From a virus: 24,822 bases of DNA. The DNA lies in IMG/VR virus record IMGVR_UViG_3300006752_000213, positions 1 to 24,822 of that record; one strand, written 5' to 3'. The notes under the pieces are model-generated. The model saw only the letters and a list, made by a program, of their open reading frames with translations. It was not told the DNA's origin and did no database searches. Below are positions 1-9,328 of this stretch, in pieces. The number at the start of each line of letters is the position of its first letter. Position 1 is the stretch's first letter. Made by a program: the position numbers and the translations under genes.

Positions 1-1028
1 ATAAAACCGCAGAAGAATTAGCGGCAGAGTCTTCAGGGGCATATTCAGTAGGCGACATTGTAACTGACGACAGGATTGTTGGTAAGTATCAGTATATTTA
101 TGACGCAGATGCTGATGTGTTTCATTTCACTCCGTTTGATGACAGTGGCAATAGAATCTACACAGGGGAAACACTAGATGCTTCTACTGTGAAAGGCTTT
201 GATTCAGGCGAGGCAAGTACAGGTGATACTAAATCTATTATGTTTGACCCTGTAACAGGCGAGGCAAGCGTTGAGCAGATTGGCGATGCAAGCACTAACA
301 CAGACGACACTAAAGACACAGGCTCTACAGGTGATTTGTTAAACATCACTATTACCGGAGGCAGCTTAGTTGATGCTGTAATCAACTCTAAGATTTATGG
401 GCCATTTCAAACAGATGGCGATACGGTGGTTACAAACGGTGATGATAAAGCTGTTATTACTAACGGCGATGACAATTCTGATGATGAAGATGATGAAGCT
501 GAAGATGACACAATTGTAGATGACACAATTGTAGATGACACAATTGTAGATGATGACGGTGATGATGGCGGTGATGATGGCGACAAATCAATTATTGTAG
601 GAGACAAAGGGGACAAAGGGGACAAAGGGGACAAAGGGGACAAAGGTGATGACGGTGATGATGGCGATGATGGCGATGATGGTGATGATGGCGATGATGG
701 CAAGGATGGTGATGATGGCAAGGATGGCCTAGACGGTCGTGATGGATTAGATGGCCTAGACGGTCGTGATGGATTAGATGGCCGTGATGGTGATGATGGC
801 CTAGACGGCAATGACGGAAGAGATGGTAATGACGGTCGTGATGGTCTAGACGGAAGAGACGGTCGCGATGGGAAAGACGGCAAAGACGGAGTTATAGGAT
901 TATTTACTGCTATTCAAGGCGCTCCGTTAACAGAATCAATTTTATTCGAGCCTCAGTTTACAGAGCTTGATAACGTACAGCAGGGAATGTTTGAAAGATT
1001 CCTTCGTGCCGCAGGAGGCAGACGATGA
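1..1028 (+). CDS. Collagen-like virion structural protein, 5' end cut by window edge
   Basis: The frame is open from base 3, so the real start lies left of the window; the GTG at 117 is only an internal codon. The protein ends in TGA at 1026-1028. The N-terminal part is acidic and Ser/Thr-rich. From 600 to 887 there are 32 consecutive Gly-X-Y triplets (GDK x5, GDD x6, then GLD, GRD, GND and GKD), followed by a non-repetitive C-terminal cap of about 45 residues. Every triplet carries Asp and none carries proline. Gly-X-Y phage proteins usually form trimeric stalks on fibres or capsids. The gene overlaps the adaptor gene by ATGA. Its place just upstream of the tail-tube genes suggests a virion fibre or spike, but the exact location on the particle is inference. 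Confidence 0.8.
   Translation, partial: KTAEELAAESSGAYSVGDIVTDDRIVGKYQYIYDADADVFHFTPFDDSGNRIYTGETLDASTVKGFDSGEASTGDTKSIMFDPVTGEASVEQIGDASTNTDDTKDTGSTGDLLNITITGGSLVDAVINSKIYGPFQTDGDTVVTNGDDKAVITNGDDNSDDEDDEAEDDTIVDDTIVDDTIVDDDGDDGGDDGDKSIIVGDKGDKGDKGDKGDKGDDGDDGDDGDDGDDGDDGKDGDDGKDGLDGRDGLDGLDGRDGLDGRDGDDGLDGNDGRDGNDGRDGLDGRDGRDGKDGKDGVIGLFTAIQGAPLTESILFEPQFTELDNVQQGMFERFLRAAGGRR
504..548 (+). repeat. Three exact 15-bp tandem repeats in the collagen-like gene
   Basis: The unit GATGACACAATTGTA occurs at 504-518, 519-533 and 534-548 without mismatch and encodes repeated DDTIV. It is in frame, so gain or loss of a unit would leave the protein readable. Confidence 0.9.
603..647 (+). repeat. Five 9-bp tandem repeats encoding Gly-Asp-Lys
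   Basis: The unit GACAAAGGG is repeated from 603 to 647; only the last base of the fifth unit differs. It encodes the first GDK triplets of the collagen-like stalk. The near-identical codons point to recent slippage expansion, not just protein-level selection. Confidence 0.9.
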
Positions 1029-1672
1029 CATATTTAGAAGCTATTAACAGTGTGCTTCGGCGGTTACGAGAAGACCAAGTAGACACAGCCCTTGAGTCTG
1101 ACTACTCCGCATTGGTCGGAGACTTTGTTAATGACGCAAAGAGGATAGTAGAAAACTCTTTTAATTGGTCAGCCCTTCGCGACACAGTGACCTTTGATAC
1201 TGTTAATGGCACAGCGGAGTATTCACTAACAGGCTCAGGCCAAGAGGCCGTGCTGAAGGATGTAATCAACGACTCAGCTAATAGGATGATGAAGCTAGAA
1301 ACCAAGTCATTCTTTAATAATGTATACTTCAATCAAGACGTTACCTCGGGTTCGCCGTCTACCTACACCATCACGGGAGTAGATGCGAATGACGACCTCA
1401 AGGTTAAGGTCTACCCACAGCCTGACGGTATATACAACCTGCGGTTTGACATGGCTAAACCTCAAGGCTTGATTACGGCAGACGCTACAAAGATCAACGT
1501 ACCTCACAACCCTGTAGTCCAAATGGCCTTCGCTATGGCTCTGAGGGAGAGAGGAGAGACGGGAGGTCAGTCAGCAGCAGAGCAGTTCGCTATTGCTTCT
1601 ACGGCCTTATCTGACGCGATAGCTATTGACGCTAACCGTTACCCTGACGAAACAACATTTATGGTGGTTTAG
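1025..1672 (+). CDS. Head-tail adaptor / tail tubular protein A-like (T7 gp11 type)
   Basis: This is a 215-residue protein. The N-terminal helix TYLEAINSVLRRLRED and a following helical stretch ending near a conserved Trp (NSFNWSALRD) resemble the opening of podovirus adaptors such as T7 gp11 (about 196 aa), which sit as a ring under the portal. A beta-rich middle and a short C-terminal helical part follow. It starts within the ATGA overlap with the collagen-like gene and is immediately followed by the nozzle-type gene, the same order as T7 genes 11 and 12. Family assignment rests on size, motif and order, because sequence similarity to T7 itself is weak by eye. Confidence 0.72.
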   Translation: MTYLEAINSVLRRLREDQVDTALESDYSALVGDFVNDAKRIVENSFNWSALRDTVTFDTVNGTAEYSLTGSGQEAVLKDVINDSANRMMKLETKSFFNNVYFNQDVTSGSPSTYTITGVDANDDLKVKVYPQPDGIYNLRFDMAKPQGLITADATKINVPHNPVVQMAFAMALRERGETGGQSAAEQFAIASTALSDAIAIDANRYPDETTFMVV

Positions 1673-3196
1673 ATGGCTCAACAGCTACAAAGCATTACCA
1701 TTACTGCACCGGGATTCGCGGGGATAAACACCCAAGACGCACCCTTGGCGCAGGACGCAAGTTTCTCTGCGGTCGCGGACAACTGTGTCATTGATAAGGA
1801 AGGTCGTGTTGCCGCGAGGAAGGGTTATGAAATCCTGAATGGCAACGACCTTCTAGGGTCGTCTGACGGCATAGAGTCTATGGGTGAGTTTGTTGCTCAG
1901 GATGGAGACATTACGTTTTTCTCCGCAGGCAACAACAAGATATTCTCAGGCACTACCACGATGGTGGACGAGACTCCTGCGGCCTACACCATTACAGAAA
2001 GCAATTGGAAGATGGTCAACTTCAATGACCATATGTACTTCTTCCAACGTGGACATGAGCCTTTGGTGTACGCAGACCACACAGGCGCTTTAGTTGCTAT
2101 GTCTGATCATCCTCACTCTTCAGGCACACCTCCTGAAGGGCATGTAGCTATTGCTGCGTTTGGTCGCATGTGGGCAGCAGACTTTGATGATGATAAGTCT
2201 ACGATCTATTGGTCAGACCTGTTAGACGGCACTCATTGGTCAGGAGGCTCAACAGGGTCTTTAGACATCACTAACTTTTGGCCTACAGGGTATGACACTA
2301 TCACCGCTCTTGCGGCACACAATGGATTCCTGATCATCTTCGGTCGCCACTCCATTCTAGTCTACGAAGGCGCAGGCAGCCCTGCTAACATGACGTTGTC
2401 AGACACTGTTTCTAACATTGGTTGTGTAGGCAGAGACGCTGTAGTCAGTACAGGTAAAGACTTAATCTTCCTCGATGACTCAGGTGTGCGTAGCCTCTCA
2501 AGGACTATCCAAGAGAAGTCAGCCCCTATTGGAGATATATCCAAGAACGTCAACAACGATATTAAGTCTCTCTTCGCGGCAGAGACAGGGAATATCAGTA
2601 TGCACTACTCGCCACAGCAGGCGTTTGTGTTACTAAACTTCCCACAATTGGGTGTAGTGTATGCCTTTGACACACGTTTCCCGCTACAGGATGGGAGTTT
2701 CAGGTCGACTACTTGGAGTCATATGAACCCCTTGTGCTTCGCGGAGACATCTTCTGAGAAGCTGTACTTTGGCGTTCAGGACGGAATAGCAGAGTATAAA
2801 GGGTATTCCGACAACAACACCGGATACCTCTTGAGTTACTTCAGCCATCCCTTGAGCTTTGGTAATACCTCGAACCTCAAGTTCCTCAAGAAAATAAACC
2901 TCACTACCTTTGACGGAGCTGAGGCTACGGTCGTATTGAATTGGGCGTATGACTATTCAGGTAACTACAGGAAGCAAGCCTACACTTTACCGCAGTCAAA
3001 CGTGGGACAATACAACATCTCAGAGTTCAACACAGAGGCTGAGTATTCATCCTCTATCGCGTTGATTAAACGCAAGAAGATCAACGCCTCCGGTCAGGGT
3101 ACAGTCGTGGCTGTGGGTGTAGAAACAACGGTTGATGGTAAGCCCATCGCCTTACAAGAAATCAATATTCAAGCCCTTATGGGAAGGATAGTGTAA
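1673..3196 (+). CDS. Tail nozzle / tail tubular protein B-like structural protein
   Basis: This is a 507-residue protein starting directly after the stop of the adaptor gene. The N-terminus (PGFAGINTQDAPLA, then DNCVIDKEGRVAARKGYE) is typical of a large set of phage virion proteins. In these, a start segment describing bound ends is followed by beta-propeller-like repeats rich in Trp, Tyr and Gly. It is shorter than T7 gp12 (about 794 aa) but holds the same position after the adaptor. It would form the distal tail nozzle. Its stop overlaps the next ATG (TAATG). The assignment is by context and sequence character, with no catalytic motif. Confidence 0.7.
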   Translation: MAQQLQSITITAPGFAGINTQDAPLAQDASFSAVADNCVIDKEGRVAARKGYEILNGNDLLGSSDGIESMGEFVAQDGDITFFSAGNNKIFSGTTTMVDETPAAYTITESNWKMVNFNDHMYFFQRGHEPLVYADHTGALVAMSDHPHSSGTPPEGHVAIAAFGRMWAADFDDDKSTIYWSDLLDGTHWSGGSTGSLDITNFWPTGYDTITALAAHNGFLIIFGRHSILVYEGAGSPANMTLSDTVSNIGCVGRDAVVSTGKDLIFLDDSGVRSLSRTIQEKSAPIGDISKNVNNDIKSLFAAETGNISMHYSPQQAFVLLNFPQLGVVYAFDTRFPLQDGSFRSTTWSHMNPLCFAETSSEKLYFGVQDGIAEYKGYSDNNTGYLLSYFSHPLSFGNTSNLKFLKKINLTTFDGAEATVVLNWAYDYSGNYRKQAYTLPQSNVGQYNISEFNTEAEYSSSIALIKRKKINASGQGTVVAVGVETTVDGKPIALQEINIQALMGRIV

Positions 3197-3429
3197 TGTC
3201 GAACTATACTAAACTAACTAACTTCGCAGCCAAGGACGCTTTGGTTAGCGGCAACCCTGCCAAAGTAATCAAAGGCTCAGAGGTTGGGGCTGAATTTGAT
3301 GCGATTCAGGTAGCCGTAGCCACGAAGTCTGACGCTGCGAGTCCTACTTTCACAGGCTCAACTACAATGGCAGACCTAACAGTGAGTGGTACTTTCACCG
3401 TTGGCACGATTGATGGAGGTACATACTAA
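3196..3429 (+). CDS. Small fibre-N-terminus-like virion protein
   Basis: This is a 77-residue protein linked by TAATG overlaps to both neighbours. The sequence contains FDAIQVAVATKSDAASPTFTGS, a heptad-like segment followed by the PTFTG-S/T motif. That motif commonly opens phage tail-fibre shafts, but here the protein stops at about the point where a fibre would continue. It may be a short tail-fibre anchor or a truncated fibre whose receptor-binding part lies elsewhere, for example in the collagen-like protein. Function is inferred only from this motif and from its position among tail genes. Confidence 0.6.
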   Translation: MSNYTKLTNFAAKDALVSGNPAKVIKGSEVGAEFDAIQVAVATKSDAASPTFTGSTTMADLTVSGTFTVGTIDGGTY

Positions 3430-4436
3430 TGGGTGACGATATTTTAGATTTTCTTAAAGGAATTCCGGGCAGTTCTTTAGGAGGTTTAATCTCCGGAATT
3501 GGCGGTGCTGCTGCTCAAAACAAAATCATCAAAGATATTGAAGCGGCGGGTGAGAAAGACTTCTCTACAATCTTTGGTAAAAACTATCAATCGCCTGAAG
3601 GAGGGTTAATTGGTCAGGCTGAAAGGGATACAGAGTTTAAGGGTTTTACTGTAACAACTCCTACAGCTACTAGCACTGTAGGAAAAACGGGTGACGTTTC
3701 TTTAGGGTTAACTCCTGAGCAAATAGCTTTACAAGAACAGTTGTCAGGCTTTACTAAGAGCGCATTTGATACACTAGGTAGTCCTGAAGCAAGAGCTGAA
3801 GAGCAAGCTAATATTATCGGCATGCTTACTCAAGACCCTGCTCAACGAGCTACTCGCGAGCAAGAGCTTTATGACCGTATTCGAGCTACTCAAACACCCG
3901 AAGAGCAAAGAGAGGCTTTAGCTCTTGAGGAAAGGCTGTTTAATCAAGGCAGGCTTGGAGTAAACACCGCAATGTATGGCGGTACACCTGAACAGTTAGC
4001 GCGAGCAAAAGCAGTAGAGGAAGCAAAAGCAGGAGCATCTGTTGATGCAATTACACAGGCAAGACTTGAGCAAGCACTAAATTCAGAGCAAATTCTCGCG
4101 GGTCTTGGTGAAACTCGTGAAAGGTTAGGCTTGTTTGGCGATCTTGGCCTACAAGGCTTGCTTGCTTCTTATTTGCCGCAAGACAAAGCGCTCGAAGCAC
4201 TTAGCCCTTCTTTAGATGCTGCACGAATCCGCTCAGCACTACAGTCTACGGGTGCAACTTTAGGCGCGCAGCTTGGAGAAACGGGTCTTGAGGCTCAGTT
4301 GGCTTATTTCTCACTAGCCAACGCTCTACGTCAACAGCAGTTCCAAGGACTGTTTGATTTGTTGAAGGGCGAGCAGGCAAATCAAAAGCCTGACGTTGAG
4401 GCGGTGTTAAAGCAAATTGCCAATCAGGAATATTAG
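3429..4436 (+). CDS. Internal virion / ejection protein (short), glycine-rich N-terminus
   Basis: This is a 335-residue protein. The N-terminus has a hydrophobic glycine-rich stretch at residues 10-32 (GIPGSSLGGLISGIGG), as in small podovirus ejection proteins (T7 gp14, P22 gp7 class) thought to insert into the outer membrane. The remainder is Ala/Gln/Glu-rich and mostly helical. It is the first of three consecutive large proteins of this type downstream of the nozzle, the usual place of the DNA-ejection proteins. It starts at a TAATG overlap. I do not recognise a specific family by sequence, and the role is by analogy of order and composition. Confidence 0.6.
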   Translation: MGDDILDFLKGIPGSSLGGLISGIGGAAAQNKIIKDIEAAGEKDFSTIFGKNYQSPEGGLIGQAERDTEFKGFTVTTPTATSTVGKTGDVSLGLTPEQIALQEQLSGFTKSAFDTLGSPEARAEEQANIIGMLTQDPAQRATREQELYDRIRATQTPEEQREALALEERLFNQGRLGVNTAMYGGTPEQLARAKAVEEAKAGASVDAITQARLEQALNSEQILAGLGETRERLGLFGDLGLQGLLASYLPQDKALEALSPSLDAARIRSALQSTGATLGAQLGETGLEAQLAYFSLANALRQQQFQGLFDLLKGEQANQKPDVEAVLKQIANQEY

Positions 4437-4446
4437 GAGTTAAACA

Positions 4447-6126
4447 ATGGCTATAGACGTACAAAGCCTGTTCGCGGACATCATTGATACTCCTGAACAG
4501 CGTCAACAGAAACTACTTCAACAAGGCATGGCGCAAGGTCAACTCCTTGCATCAGGTCTTCGTGGTCGTGCAGCAGCGTTAGCCCCTCTTGCTCAGGTAG
4601 CAGGTCAACTTGGTGTTCAGCGTAGTGAAGACCTCCGCCGTGCAGTGCAGCCTATGATTGGTATTGACCCAAGGACTACGGGTGAGAAGCTTGCAGAGCA
4701 GCTAGGCCAAATAGACACCTCTACTCCTCAAGGCTTAATGCAAGCAGCTCAGGCTATTCAGTCTATTGATCCTGTTCGCGCGGCTGCATTAAGGCAATCT
4801 GCTACCGAACTAACACGAGAGTTAGAAGATCGCGAAAGAAAAATGAAACGAGAAGACGAGGCAGATGAAAGAGCTAGAGCAGCTCTCGCATTGGAGACTG
4901 GGTCTTTTATTGACAGAATGACTACAGCAGCAATGCAGCGCGATCAACTTGCACTCACAACACAAAGATTGCAAGGCACTATTGAAGATGAAGAAACTCG
5001 TAGAAATATCGAGCAAGAAGCTAGAGCCGCAAGAAAAGAGCTAGAAGAAAACTTAGCTGATGCTTATGCCGAAAATCCTTCGACTAGAGAGCTGTCTGAT
5101 TTTATTCGTAGCGGAGCTATGTCAACACAAGGACTGGAAAGCTTAATTACTCCCTCTCAAACTGAGTGGAGTTTTGATACTCAGCAGTTTGTTGGAAAGG
5201 ATGGCAAGACTGTAAATATGAGGGTTGCTGTTGATACTACAAACCCAAGCAACATTGTAATAATGAATCCCGCTAAAGATCAGCCAGAGCCTACCAAGCT
5301 TCCGGAAGTGCCAAAACTAACTGAGTCAGAGATAGATAATCAGTACGCTCCTGCAATAAATAACAACCCAACACTAAAATCTTTAGTTGAAGGAGAAAGT
5401 AATTTTTTGGGCGAAGATGATCCTGCTGCTATTACGATCGAAGAGCTTTCTGACGTAATGCACACTTTGAGATACAGCAAAAAAATTCCTTTACCTCAAG
5501 TTAATACCATTATCACTCAGTTAGCGAGAGAAAATCCTGACGCATTAGCTAGAGGAATAATTCCTCAGCAATATATAAATTTAGCGCAACAGTCTATTGG
5601 TAGTGGAGGAAATCCTCCTCTTAATCCGGCAGAACAAAACACAGGAACAAGCACCGACCCTCAACCTTTGTCTGATGACATTTTTTCACGGTATCCAGAC
5701 TTAAGAATTTTGCCAAGCAGAGATGTTACTCCTTCAACTCAAGCGCAAGGAGGCATGCCTATCCCTCCTGCTCAGGATTCTGTGCCTAATCCATTTAATG
5801 TAGGTATAAACACAACAGCTCAGCCTGTCTCAGATATGCGGCTTGGCTCACCCGCTGTAGGATATGACGAGGCATTTACTAGACAAATACAAATGGAAGA
5901 AGAAAGAGTTCGCGAAGGTATTGTTAGCCCTTATAGGCTCAACATAGTTAAACGCAACTTTTCTCGTCAGCTAGAAAAAAGACAAGAGCAACTTAAAAAC
6001 GAACTAAGATATTTGAAGGGCTTAAAAAGCTATGCTGCTCCCAATAAAGAAGAGCGCATTTCGGCAGTTCAGTCTCAGTTAAAAGACGTAGAGCAAAAGC
6101 TTAACCGATACAAAGTCTCAGACTAG
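4447..6126 (+). CDS. Internal virion / ejection protein (middle), coiled-coil
   Basis: This is a 559-residue protein preceded by a good ribosome site (AGGAG, 8 bases before ATG). The N-terminus is Gln/Ala-rich. Residues about 125-205 are charged and helical (ERKMKREDEADERARAAL and similar), predicting a long coiled coil. The middle is Pro/Asn-rich, and the last 70 residues are again a Lys/Glu/Gln coiled coil. The composition and position between the other two candidate ejection proteins resemble T7 gp15 or P22 gp20. No enzyme motif is visible. Function is inferred from context. Confidence 0.58.
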   Translation: MAIDVQSLFADIIDTPEQRQQKLLQQGMAQGQLLASGLRGRAAALAPLAQVAGQLGVQRSEDLRRAVQPMIGIDPRTTGEKLAEQLGQIDTSTPQGLMQAAQAIQSIDPVRAAALRQSATELTRELEDRERKMKREDEADERARAALALETGSFIDRMTTAAMQRDQLALTTQRLQGTIEDEETRRNIEQEARAARKELEENLADAYAENPSTRELSDFIRSGAMSTQGLESLITPSQTEWSFDTQQFVGKDGKTVNMRVAVDTTNPSNIVIMNPAKDQPEPTKLPEVPKLTESEIDNQYAPAINNNPTLKSLVEGESNFLGEDDPAAITIEELSDVMHTLRYSKKIPLPQVNTIITQLARENPDALARGIIPQQYINLAQQSIGSGGNPPLNPAEQNTGTSTDPQPLSDDIFSRYPDLRILPSRDVTPSTQAQGGMPIPPAQDSVPNPFNVGINTTAQPVSDMRLGSPAVGYDEAFTRQIQMEEERVREGIVSPYRLNIVKRNFSRQLEKRQEQLKNELRYLKGLKSYAAPNKEERISAVQSQLKDVEQKLNRYKVSD

Positions 6127-6134
6127 GAAAGTAA

Positions 6135-9080
6135 ATGCCTATTACTCAAGTAGAAACTCCAAATGGAGTAGTAGATGTTGAACATCCTGAAGGCACTCCA
6201 GACGCTCAGATCATTGAGTTTGTTGCTGCCTCTCAAGGAATACAGCCTACTACACAGACTCAAGCAGAAGCTCCTGACCCTGCTCGCAGTTTATTAGATT
6301 TACCTCTAGCATCTGAAAGAGGTATTGAAGATTTCTCCGCGATGGAAAGGTTTGCTTATGAGTTTTCAAAATCAGGCAACCTCACCACAAATGTCTTAGC
6401 TTTAGCTGCGTCAGCAAGCCCTATTGGCATGTTTGCAGGCAGCGAGAAGTATGGATTATGGGCAAGCCCTACAGAGTTGTTTGGCGAGGGGTGGGGTAGC
6501 ATGCCCGTAGATGAGCGCAGGCAAAGAATCCTAGAGTTTAAGGATGAGATGCTTCGCGAAGACTATCCCGAGCTTCACAGGCTTGCTGAAGAAGGAGGCG
6601 ATACAGGTGTTTCAGGGTGGGTAGGAGCTTTCTTTAAGGGTGTTGCAGACCCATCATTAATACTCCCCGCGGGAAGAACTATAAAAAGCATATCTGCTTT
6701 AGGAGCTTTGTATGGTGGGGCGTATGAAGTTTCTCGGGGCTTATTAGAAGACGGAGAAATAGATACTGCTATGGCTGCGGCTACAGCGGCAGGAGGCGCT
6801 GTTCTTGGCGCAGGCGTATCTGTCGCCGCAAAAAAATTATTTCCTTTACACAAAAGCATTACAACAAACCGCAAAAAACCTAAAACAGAAAGTCAGGTTA
6901 AAAAAGCAAACGAGAAAGCTGAAGAACTCAACAACCAAATGCTTGAGATTCAAGCAGAAGGAGGCTTGCAGCCAGATGCAAACATTCTTCTTGCAGCAGC
7001 AGAAAGAATTAAAATAAAACCCAAAGATTTGAAAAAGGTTATTGAGGACAAAACTGTTCCGTTTGAAGTGCAGCACCCAGAGATAGCTAAAACTCTTAAG
7101 TCTTACCAGAAGCAAACAAGGATAGGCAGGGTAATGGGGGCGGCAAGCGACATACTTGCTCCTATTGACGATAGAATTGGCTCTATTAGCAGACCTGTTC
7201 TTAAGGAAGTAAACGAGTACGACTTAAATTTATTGCAACGTACAGCTCGCTATCAAGACTCAATAGAAGGCTTTGAAAAACTTGACGCAGCACTACCTAG
7301 CGAGGAGTTAAAGATTCAGTTTGAAGAATCTTTGCTGAACTATGAGTTTGACACAACACTTCCGCGAAGACTGTTGAAAGAAAATGGTGTTGAGTCTGTA
7401 AAATTAAACCTTACAGGAACGCAGGCAAGAACTGTTGACGAGATATTTGACAGCGTTGATGAGACTCTCAAAGAAATTGGTTCAGAATGGAGTGAGTTGC
7501 GCGGAGAAAAGGTAACTTTGCGCGAGTTTTTCTTCCCTCGATCTGTTGCCGATATAGATGGGTTGTCAAAATACTTTGGTAAAGAAGCTCCTTCAGAGCT
7601 AGGAAAAATGTATGACATAAAAGCCAAGTCTCTTGGCTTTGCTTCTAGGTCAGAGCTGTCTCAGGATGAGATGTCTAAGGTGGCACTAGATTACTTTGAA
7701 GGAGTTCGCTACCAAGCAAAAGGCGGGAAAAACAAAGGAAACGTACGTCAGTTTAAGAAGCGAAAAATAACTCAAGTAAACAGAGACATGATTCCGTATT
7801 ACAAAAAATCTACTCAGACATTGGGGCAGTATGTTCGCGAGATGGCTGAGAATATAGAAAACGCAAAATTATGGAGCAGGCTTGGCACAAAAGTTGTAGA
7901 CCTTGATGATGTTGATCGCAACGAAAGTATTGCTCAGCTTATTTCCAAGAAAGTTGGAAGCGGAGAAATAGACACAGAAACCGCAGAAAGTCTTAGAGGC
8001 TTACTGGAAGCGAGGTTTGTTGGCGGCAAAAAAAGCATGAATGCAAATTTACAAGCCATCCGAAACAGTTCAAACATATTGTTGCTTGCTAACTTTCGTT
8101 CAGCCACCACACAGCTTGGAGATTTATTTACCAACCCATACAGATATGGAGCTAAAGCATCCCTTAAGTCTATCGCTCAAGTGGTTACTGGTCGCTCTGA
8201 TATAGATGTAGATCAACTTGGGTTAGCAAAGATTATCTCTACAGAATTTACCGGAGCAGGAAGAACTGCTGCATGGCTAGACAAGACCTTTGCTTTGTCT
8301 TTCTTTAGAGCTATAGATCGTTTTGGTAAAAATGTTTCTTTGCAATCTGCGTACAACAAACACAAAGCTTTAGCCAAAACAGAGAAGGGAGTAAAAGAGT
8401 TACGCGAAGAGTACGGTGATTATCTTGGCGCTAGATTTGATAACTATATCCGCGACCTAAACGCAGGAGTTATTACGCCTGATGCAAAGCTTGTAAACTT
8501 TACTGAGATTGTAAAGATGCAGCCTTTAACCCCGACTCAAAAATCAAAAGTGGCACTTATGAATCCTAATTATGGGATTTTTTATATGCTAAAAACCTAT
8601 GCGCTTAGGCATTTGTTTACGTTAAAAAATGACATCGGCAAAGAAATAAATAAAGGCAACTATCTTGGCGCAGGAAGGAAACTTGCAACCTACATGGCGT
8701 TAGTAAATGGAGGCAACGCAACAATCAAAGAAGTTAAAAACTGGGAAGACGGGAAAGGCTTTGACCCTGACCGAGTGCCAGATCATTTCTATGATTCTTT
8801 GCTGAACTCTGTATTGTTATCAAGGTATGCAGTTGAAAACAGATGGCAAGAGAAAGATATTGTCGGTCTTGCTACAGATGCGGTTGCCCCTCCTCTTTCT
8901 GTGTTTAGCAATATCTCTAAAGACATCATGTCTTTTAATAAAGCATTGATTGAGGGAGAAGAGCTTCCTGTAAAATGGCTAAGAAATATCCCTGTTGCAG
9001 GACGAACAATATACAATATATTCTTTGGAGGAGCAGAGGAGTTCCTTGAAAGAGAGGCTAAACAAAAAGATAAAGACTAA
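6135..9080 (+). CDS. Large internal virion / DNA-ejection protein
   Basis: This is a 981-residue protein and the largest in the window. It opens with MPITQVETPNGVVDVEHPEG and then TPDAQIIEFV, a short beta-helix module found at the N-terminus of many podovirus ejection proteins. Two hydrophobic, small-residue-rich segments (residues about 85-105 and 210-235, AAATAAGGAVLGAGVSV) could be membrane-active. The rest is long and helical. I saw no lytic transglycosylase motif of the kind found at the start of T7 gp16. It is the last late gene: its stop overlaps the end of the convergent DUF3310 gene by 4 bp and a terminator follows at once. Confidence 0.65.
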   Translation: MPITQVETPNGVVDVEHPEGTPDAQIIEFVAASQGIQPTTQTQAEAPDPARSLLDLPLASERGIEDFSAMERFAYEFSKSGNLTTNVLALAASASPIGMFAGSEKYGLWASPTELFGEGWGSMPVDERRQRILEFKDEMLREDYPELHRLAEEGGDTGVSGWVGAFFKGVADPSLILPAGRTIKSISALGALYGGAYEVSRGLLEDGEIDTAMAAATAAGGAVLGAGVSVAAKKLFPLHKSITTNRKKPKTESQVKKANEKAEELNNQMLEIQAEGGLQPDANILLAAAERIKIKPKDLKKVIEDKTVPFEVQHPEIAKTLKSYQKQTRIGRVMGAASDILAPIDDRIGSISRPVLKEVNEYDLNLLQRTARYQDSIEGFEKLDAALPSEELKIQFEESLLNYEFDTTLPRRLLKENGVESVKLNLTGTQARTVDEIFDSVDETLKEIGSEWSELRGEKVTLREFFFPRSVADIDGLSKYFGKEAPSELGKMYDIKAKSLGFASRSELSQDEMSKVALDYFEGVRYQAKGGKNKGNVRQFKKRKITQVNRDMIPYYKKSTQTLGQYVREMAENIENAKLWSRLGTKVVDLDDVDRNESIAQLISKKVGSGEIDTETAESLRGLLEARFVGGKKSMNANLQAIRNSSNILLLANFRSATTQLGDLFTNPYRYGAKASLKSIAQVVTGRSDIDVDQLGLAKIISTEFTGAGRTAAWLDKTFALSFFRAIDRFGKNVSLQSAYNKHKALAKTEKGVKELREEYGDYLGARFDNYIRDLNAGVITPDAKLVNFTEIVKMQPLTPTQKSKVALMNPNYGIFYMLKTYALRHLFTLKNDIGKEINKGNYLGAGRKLATYMALVNGGNATIKEVKNWEDGKGFDPDRVPDHFYDSLLNSVLLSRYAVENRWQEKDIVGLATDAVAPPLSVFSNISKDIMSFNKALIEGEELPVKWLRNIPVAGRTIYNIFFGGAEEFLEREAKQKDKD

Positions 9081-9328
9081 CTCCTCGGCAAACGCCTCTC
9101 CTCCATAGTGGGGAGGGGCTTTCTTTTTAGCTCCTCCTCAATCAAGAACTCGCAGAACTGCTTGATCTTTCTTAAATCCTCGACTCCTCCCTTGTCCCTC
9201 CATCGAGAGATGTACTTAACAATAGCCCCCTCACAGAACCCCAGTTGGTTAGCTAGGATATATTCCACAGGCTGTATCTTTAGTTTCTTGTAGTGGTCGC
9301 CACCTACTTGATGGTCTGTAGACTTCAT
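9077..9328 (-). CDS. DUF3310 protein (T7 gp1.7-type domain)
   Basis: This is an 83-residue protein with the DUF3310 signature in order: DHYKKLKIQPVEYI, then LGFCEGAIVKYISRWRDKGG, then EDLRKIKQFCEFL. The domain is widespread in phages and is found in T7 gp1.7, which is associated with nucleotide metabolism; the exact role here is unknown. The start overlaps the MazG-like stop (ATGA, 9325-9328), so the two are probably co-translated. The last 16 or so residues (KPLPTMEERRLPRS) are encoded by the DNA that forms the rightward terminator, so the C-terminus may be shaped by that constraint. Confidence 0.88.
   Translation of the reverse strand: MKSTDHQVGGDHYKKLKIQPVEYILANQLGFCEGAIVKYISRWRDKGGVEDLRKIKQFCEFLIEEELKRKPLPTMEERRLPRS
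9094..9128 (+). terminator. Intrinsic terminator of the late rightward operon
   Basis: A 10-bp stem pairs 9094-9103 (GCCTCTCCTC) with 9110-9119 (GGGGAGGGGC), including two G-U pairs. The loop is CATAGT, and TTTCTTTTT follows at 9120-9128. It begins 13 bases after the stop of the ejection gene and faces only rightward, because the left flank has no A-run. It lies wholly inside the 3' coding end of the leftward DUF3310 gene. Confidence 0.88.

Noticed and set aside
407-883. Long minus-strand frame rich in Ser and Pro
   Set aside because: It is the reverse reading of the Gly-Asp repeats of the collagen-like gene; low-complexity repeats keep several frames open.
600-887. Diversity-generating retroelement target
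   Set aside because: No reverse transcriptase or template repeat is present, and variation would be by tandem slippage, not adenine changes.
6846-7115. Phe/Cys-rich minus-strand frame
   Set aside because: It is antisense to a Lys/Glu/Gln-rich helical part of the large ejection protein; the composition is a by-product.
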